The notes under the pieces: model-generated
What the model was told of the DNA's origin: nothing
The model's database searches: none
Seen by the model: only the letters and a program-made list of their open reading frames with translations
Shown here: in pieces, positions 58,574 to 64,000 of the stretch
Layout: each line of letters starts with the position of its first letter
Numbering within the stretch: the stretch's first letter is position 1
Position numbers and translations under genes: made by a program
Assembly (NCBI GenBank): GCA_039619475.1
Contig: CM077115.1
Coordinates: 415,780,557 to 415,844,556 of the forward strand
Reading direction: 5' to 3'
Source: Icerya purchasi
Taxonomy: Eukaryota; Arthropoda; Insecta; Hemiptera; Monophlebidae
DNA: 64,000 bases

Positions 58574-61142
58574 CTTTTCATCACTGAGCTGGTTCTGCAA
58601 AAGTGTCGGTGTAAACTCCTTTCCTTCCGTACAGAGCCCCCCCCCGCACCCTTTAACATCTGCATTCAATATCAATGAACTGAAGTCTGTTCTCCTAAAC
58701 TCTACCAGTCCTACACCGGGTATAGATGGTATTCCATACATAGTCCTTAAAAATCTGTCTGAGCAGTCACTTGCGTTTTTCCTTGAACTCTTCAATTCCT
58801 TTTTATCCAGAGGCATTACTCCGTCTTCCTGGAACTCCTTTATCGTTATTCTCATCCCGAAAAAAAATGCTTCCTTACGTCCTATCTCTTTGGCATCATG
58901 TTTCAGGAAACTCTTCGAAGGCATGCTGAATAAACGTCTTGTTTGGTGGCTGGAACATAACAACTTACTTCCTTCCAACGTGTTTGGCTTTCGACCAGGC
59001 ATTGGTCCTGCCGATTGAATTAGCTCCTTTGTTTCCCACGTTTATAAATCCTTCATACATAAGCATTTCACGCTGGCTTCTTTTATCGACTTATCCTCAG
59101 CCTTTGATAACGTTCATCTACCTAGTCTAAAAGACGCAATGGCCGCAATTAATCTCCCAGTCAAACTCATTTCGCTGACTATTAATCTTATGATAAATCG
59201 CATTATCCACATTTCCTCTCCGTGGCTTCGAGCTACAAGAAGTGTTTTCCGCGGTCTTCCGCAAGGTTCCCCCCTCAGCCCTAACCTCTTCAATATATAT
59301 ACCATTGCTGTAGCATCTCTTCCTTTAAACTCCCTCTCTTTATTCTTTGCGGATGATATTCTTCTTTTTTCCTCTTCCTACGACTTGGTAATCGCCAACG
59401 AAACTCTTAATTCGTCTTTGTTTGCACTCGAACAGTCCCTATCTTCTATTCACCTTTCTGTTTCTCCTTCCAAATCCTCTTCTATGGTTTTTACTCTCCG
59501 CCCCTACAATTCCACATTAGTCAACCTATCCCTGAATCAAGTTTCTCTTCCCCGTGTTATTTGCTTCTGCTATCTCGGTATTTACCTTAATAGTCGTCTG
59601 ACCTTCTCTGAGCATATTGACCACCTTTCTTGTTCTGCCGTTAAAAGACTGAACTTGCTAAAATCCTTGTCTCCAACCAAATGGGGAGGTGATCCTCATC
59701 TGCTCATTTCCCTGTATACATTCATTATTCGCTCCAAGTTTGATTACTGCTCTATTATCTATGGTTGTGCCTCCAGATCCCTTCTTTCCAAATTAGATAT
59801 AATACAAAACTCCTGTCTCCGTCTTTGCCTCGGTGCTCTCAAATCCTCTCCCATTTCAGCAATGCTCGCGGAATCTAACATACCTCCCCTCTCAGTTCGA
59901 AGGTCTTATTTGGGCTATCGATTCCTTTCCAAACATTTACCTATCACTTCGTCTCAACTTATTCCTTCCTACATTTACATTGCCAAGAACTGGCGTTTTG
60001 TTTCTAATAAAATCCCTATCTTAGCCCCTATTTCTCAACGTCTTAGCCATTTTTCCTCCCATATTATATCCAGCAATAATCTTCCGTACTTCTCACTCAA
60101 TTATTTCGACCTCTTACACCCTCCCAAAGTACATTTTCTCCCTAAATTTTCTAAGTTTATGCCTCAGACCGTCATTAAACAGGAATTTTGCAGTACGGTC
60201 AGTTGTCTTTTTCCTTCTCATGCACTTGTTTTTACTGATGGCTCTAGAGGACCCGGTGGGGTCGGATCGTCTTTTATTCTTCCCGACTCCAACTTCTCCG
60301 AATCCTTTCGCCTCCCATCTTTCTGTTCTATTTTTACGGCCGAATTGATGGCTATCCTTCGTGCGATCATACATATCTCGTCCAATCGTTCGCCCTCCGA
60401 CTATCTAATCATTTCTGACTCCATGGGTGTTCTCCAGGCTATCAGTTCACCGCTTCCTCCTCCCTCTTCTGACTTCTTCATTCTTCGTATACGATCTCTC
60501 ATTTATAATCTTTCTTTCCATCACTCTGTACACATTGACTTACTGTGGGTTCCTGGTCACAGAGGCATCGAGGGTAATGAAATGGCGGATGCTTTGGCTC
60601 AGGTTGCTGTTCGTTCTCGCTTCTATTTTAAAAAAATCCCGGCTGTTAATCTATTACCCCTAATTAAGAAGCTTCACTTCAGATTTTGGTCGGATGTGTA
60701 CCCTTCTTCTTTTACCAACAATCGTTCCTTCTACCTTTCAATCCAACCTACACTTCCTTCTCATCCATGGTTCTCGGAGTTTCCCTCTCTTCCACGATTT
60801 ATAATTTCCTCTATTGTCCGCCTGCGCTTTAATCACACACTGCTGCCCTCTTCACGCTATCGTTTCTCTTTGCTTCCCTCTCCTCATTGTCCGTTGCATC
60901 ATGCTGATCACATTTTCTTCGAGTGCTCTGCTCTTTCTGCGGAGTGCTCTCTTTTCTATCTTCACCTTATAAAGCTGGGGCTTCCCACTCCTTACTGTGC
61001 GTCTTACATCTTGTCCCTTCCTTCCCAGTCTGTTGTTCTTGTCCTTGGTTCCTTTATTTAAACTGTCTCCAATCGAATTAGGTTCTAGTTAGTTGTTTCT
61101 TCTTCCCATTGTGTCTGGGCAATGGTCCATAGTTGATGCGCC

Positions 61143-61174
<32 letters not shown>
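58574..61174 (+). mobile_element. RNase H-containing LINE, young copy with poly(A)
   Basis: The element is pyrimidine-rich on the plus strand, unlike its A+T-rich surroundings. It starts, 5'-truncated, right after aaaaaaattat (58563-58573), a sequence also found following the poly(A) at about 61168-61178, the likely target duplication. Poly(A) is 30 nt. Relatives of the family occur at 6084, 8382, 17450, 48180, 56880, 57312 and 62068. Confidence 0.85.
58575..61061 (+). pseudogene. LINE ORF2: reverse transcriptase, RNase H; one in-frame TGA
   Basis: One frame runs about 828 codons with a single stop, TGA at 59016-59018. Reverse transcriptase: NSTSPTPGIDGIPYIVLK, SLRPISLASCFRKLFEGML, SNVFGFRPGIGPAD, FIDLSSAFDNVHL, RGLPQGSPLSPNLFNIY and LFFADDILLFSSSYD (FADD at about 59345), then FCYLGIYLNSRLTF and RSKFDYCSIIYGCAS. 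RNase H: VFTDGSRGPG (60231), FTAELMAIL, ISDSMGVLQ, LWVPGHRGIEGNEMADALAQ, all four acidic residues kept. The C-terminus has RYRFSLLPSPHCPLHHADH and FFECSALSAEC. The endonuclease is lost through truncation. The TGA is in the segment before FIDLS, where related copies have cysteine (QDCVASF). Confidence 0.85.
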
Positions 61175-61176
<2 letters not shown>

Positions 61177-62067
61177 ATAATTTCTAAACTTTGGATAAAA
61201 GTTTTTTTCTATGTGATGATGTAATTTTAACCCACAAGTTTTAAAAAAAAAGGTGATTTTCGTGAACAAAACAAAAAGAAAGAATCAAAATCGAAAGGAA
61301 ATTTCGGGAATGCTGTAAGAGGAAAAAATCCGGAAAAATAAACAGCTAGAATAGTTGCAGTCCAAAGAGATAGTTAATTGAAGGAAAGAAAAATAATAAT
61401 TCAGAAAATGTCGTACGTTAAAAGAAAATAAAAGTTGAAGTTTTAAGGCAAAAATATACAAAGTAGGATTCTACCTTCATTTTTTTTTTTTTTTTTTTTT
61501 TTTTGTTTCAGTTTAATTAACGTAGTAAAGCTAATACGGTACAGTTAAAACGGAAATGATAAGGGAGAGACAATAGAAGAAAGTAACTGAACAATAACCA
61601 TCCCTGGACCTCCGGTCAGTAAATATTATGAAACGCGATAAACGTGAGATAACGAACTCGTATATTAACACACGTCGACTAGAGAAATATGTACCAGAAT
61701 GTTTGATGAATTTGAAAAAGGTTATCCAATAAACTTCACTTCCGGTGAAGCATTTTGTCTCTAACGTTACATTTTAATTAGACTAGGCGACCAATGTACC
61801 GACATCGAGGCAGCTATGAAATTATATTGATTTTTTAATATTATTATAAAATTTATTTTCTTACGATATACAATTGTCTAGGTACTTTGGATATTTTGAT
61901 TGAAAAAACAGACTAAATAAGTAATACTAAATCAGAAAAAAAAAAAAAAAAAAAATCATACTGTTTAAGAGAAAACCAAAAGGCAGTGTTTTTTTTTGTT
62001 TAGTACCTTTTTTTTAAATTAAGTACTTTGTATTAGTCATATATATTTTTTGATCAGTTTTTTTTTT
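61175..62067. other. AT-rich DNA with long homopolymers
   Basis: Includes T24-28 at 61480-61504 and A runs at 61938-61956. No gene is recognised. Confidence 0.55.
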
Positions 62068-62355
62068 TTTGTCCGCAGCTGCTGAATGCCGATTGGTGCT
62101 TGGTGTCCTTTATGAATTTGATTAGGGTGAACTGTGCTTATTGATCGTTGCTGAATATTGCTGCGAATTGATATTCCTGCTCCATACTGTGCCTCCTATA
62201 TCCTGTATTTTCCTTCTCCACATATCGTTCCCATTGTTTGTTCCTTCCTCTTAAGGATACCGTATCGTAACTGATAACTGATTAATTTCCTTTTCTAATT
62301 TTTTCTCGGTAAAGGTCCGAGGTTGACAAGCCCAGTAAAAAGAAAAAAAAAAATT
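62068..62355 (+). mobile_element. RNase H LINE 3' end
   Basis: Encodes IDIPAPYCASYILYFPSP near 62165, matching LPTPYCASYILSLPS at the end of the 58574 LINE, followed by the family tail ggtaaaggtccgaggttgac and an A-rich end. Confidence 0.6.
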
Positions 62356-62630
62356 CAAAGTCATTTGATCAAAGACAAACACGTTTGCTTGAAATGATAA
62401 GATGGGTTTCGATTATAATTCTCAATTTGATTATGGAGTTTTCTCCGTCAGATGTGATTAAGTGTCAGTTGAATTTTTAATCTGTAAACGGGGTCACTGT
62501 ATACGTTCAGTTTTTAATAGCAGTTCTCTCGAAGTTCTTTCTATTTTTTCTTGTCTGCCGCTTAGCTCGTCCAGTCCTTTTAAAATTTACTATATCTTAA
62601 AAATTTAAAGCTTTCACAGTGATTACTCAT

Positions 62631-62807
62631 GATAAATAATTTTCGGAAACAACTGTGTTTTTAAAAAGATATTTATTCGCTTAACGTTTCGACCAGCTTA
62701 CACTGGCCATCGTCAGAAGCAAAGATGATGGCCAGTGTAAGCTGGTCGAAACGTTAAGCGAATAAATATCTTTTTAAAAACACAGTTATTTCTGAAAATT
62801 ATTTATC
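62631..62807. repeat. Inverted Penelope-like terminal pair
   Basis: Arms 62631-62714 and 62724-62807 are inverse complements (coordinate sums 125438), with a 9-nt spacer agaagcaaa. The right arm contains gatgatggccagtgtaag then ctggtcgaaacg, which has the CUGAUGA-like core, a short stem and the GAAA box order of hammerhead motifs reported in Penelope-like terminal repeats. The first core bases are A-G rather than C-U, so ribozyme activity is doubtful. Confidence 0.55.
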
Positions 62808-62865
62808 ATTTACTATATCTGTTTATTTCACTCATTGTTTCTTTTATATTGTACAGTAATTAATT

Positions 62866-62944
62866 TTAAACACCAATTTAAAACAATTATTTAATTTATC
62901 AAATACCCCGACGCGTTTCGACGATAAAGCTCCCGTGATCATAT
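62866..62944. mobile_element. Penelope-like terminal fragment, second copy
   Basis: Diverged copy of 58210-58306 (ccgacgcgtttcgacgataaagc). Downstream the segment ctcccgtgatcat is inverted relative to catgatcacgggag of the first copy. Confidence 0.4.
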
Positions 62945-63049
62945 ACATGGTATTAATAGACACTATGAGAAAACATTTGATTCTATTTCAACACAGAGCG
63001 ACCTTAAAGAAACAGCCGGGGTAAATAATGAATATGTTTCAATTATACA

Positions 63050-63056
<7 letters not shown>

Positions 63057-63088
<32 letters not shown>
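63057..63088. repeat. (TA)n microsatellite
   Basis: About 16 TA units. Confidence 0.9.
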
Positions 63089-63090
<2 letters not shown>

Positions 63091-63127
63091 AACGCAAAGG
63101 CCACTATACTGGTTGGTCCGGTGGAAA

Positions 63128-63375
63128 CAGAAATTAACCTATACAGGGGGGACCAAAACTATTGCAATCGGTATTTGAGAAATTAAAGTGGAACAGTAAA
63201 GGTTTAAAAATTGGGCAAACATATCTCAGCCACCTCAGATATGCGGATGACATAATGATTCTTAGCAAAGATATAGATGAACTAAAAGAAATGATGCAAG
63301 AACATTAAATATAAGAAGCAAAGAAATAGGTCTGAAAATCAACATAGCGAAAACTGTCTTACTACTGAATGTAAA
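63128..63375 (+). mobile_element. RTE-like reverse transcriptase fragment
   Basis: Encodes FEKLKWNSKGLKIGQTYLS and HLRYADDIMILSKDIDEL (YADD at about 63240), then a stop-ridden VGLKIN-type block. It is a piece around the polymerase active site, truncated on both sides. Confidence 0.65.
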
Positions 63376-63544
63376 ATATATGTTTATAAAAATACTTTTC
63401 ATTATCAAAATTGATTAATCAACGATCTGGAGAATTATTATATAAATAAACATCAACAATATGTATATTTAAAAAAGTAATCGATTCATAATATTATGCC
63501 GAATATAATATAAAAAAAAAAAAAAATCGTACAAAAAATACGCA

Positions 63545-63995
63545 AAACATATTCAAAATATTAAAAAACATCGACTAATTTCAACGAACTACCATCATTA
63601 TCAAGATGTTAAAGTATTATTACAAACAAAACGTATTTGTCTTTTAATTTAGTTAGTATAAATATTATAATTTAGATAAATATCGATTTTAGTTTAATTA
63701 TAATTTAACTGTATATATATACATATATATGTAGTGGATTATTCTTGGATAATTGTATATTCATAATTTTTTGTATTAAATTTATTATTGTAATATTTTT
63801 CCGTTATAGTTGACAACTGTTTGTCATAAATAATTTTTACTATAATAATTTCTTTTTTAACGTTATAAATAATATTATGTTTTGTTTTAATAATATGCTC
63901 TGCAACTGCCGATTTTTCCATATACTAGTATTTACCATTAATAGCATTTCTCCTTGTATCTTATATTAAATGAACGTTTTATTTGTGTAATATAA
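63545..63995 (-). mobile_element. Penelope-like element 3' part
   Basis: The minus-strand frame 63921-63739 reads KSAVAEHIIKTKHNIIYNVK and ends YNNKFNTKNYEYTIIQE, the C-terminal part of a Penelope GIY-YIG endonuclease (K-S-A-x-A-E-H ... H-x-I). Downstream, about 63610-63560 on the minus strand, is gataatgatggtagttcg then ttgaaattagtcgatg, a stretch common after the stop codon in Penelope-like elements. The catalytic GIY-YIG half would lie beyond the window edge or is missing. Confidence 0.6.
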
Positions 63996-64000
63996 ACTTT

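Noticed and set aside
1..64000. tRNA, rRNA or host protein genes
   Set aside because: No cloverleaf with conserved A and B boxes, no rRNA-like stretch and no non-transposon protein family was recognised by eye; a tRNAscan-SE and blastx run would settle it.

Overview
This window looks like nuclear DNA from an arthropod, most probably an insect. It is AT-rich and full of long A and T runs and (TA)n microsatellites. I found no host gene, tRNA or rRNA in 64 kb. Almost everything recognisable is transposable element: Jockey-like LINEs, LINEs carrying an RNase H domain, RTE/CR1-like LINEs, Tc1/mariner elements with a DUF4817-type N-terminus, a TTAA-flanked Kolobok-like transposon, hAT-type MITEs and Penelope-like fragments. 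The species cannot be fixed from the sequence; a hemipteran is only a guess from the element mix.

Layout. 0-12 kb: AT-rich DNA, a broken Kolobok-like transposon (2178-4779) inserted in an older hairpin MITE, a near-perfect 155-bp-arm palindrome (5512-5834), and a 2.7-kb element with very long terminal inverted repeats (7917-10591) that received two LINE fragments. 12-24 kb: an internally deleted RTE/CR1-like LINE with an inverted 5' end, a second decayed one carrying a hAT MITE, a well-preserved RNase H LINE (17559-21176) whose long frame is broken only by two TAG codons, and a dead mariner (21950-23768). 24-39 kb: several decayed Jockey-like LINEs, one of them split by an RNase H LINE (27318-29977) with a clear 9-bp target duplication, then an RTE-like LINE 3' half, a short LINE 3' end and a hAT MITE. 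39-45 kb: an RTE/CR1-like LINE (39365-43127) split by a twin-primed Jockey insertion, followed by an 865-bp deletion derivative of the same family (43732-44596). 45-56 kb: repeats, a fold-back mariner, a 1.5-kb mariner palindrome with almost identical 714-bp arms, and a minus-strand RNase H LINE. 56-64 kb: more RNase H LINE copies and Penelope-like pieces.

The most interesting signal is a candidate HDV-like self-cleaving ribozyme at the exact 5' end of the RTE/CR1-like family (39365 and 43732, partial third copy at 13836-13927). It has a 7-bp P1 with the G-U wobble at the cleavage position, a 10-bp P2 with a compensatory change between copies, a 3-bp P3 with a 7-nt loop, a P4 that also covaries, and a C-T-A-A joining segment where the catalytic C lies. 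The 865-bp derivative keeps this ribozyme and the 3' tail but almost no coding sequence, so it looks like a ribozyme-headed non-autonomous passenger.

The second theme is repeated inverted duplication: at least five elements carry head-to-head copies of their own ends, giving long hairpins that could be sources of double-stranded RNA. All coding regions listed are transposon-derived, and nearly all are broken.
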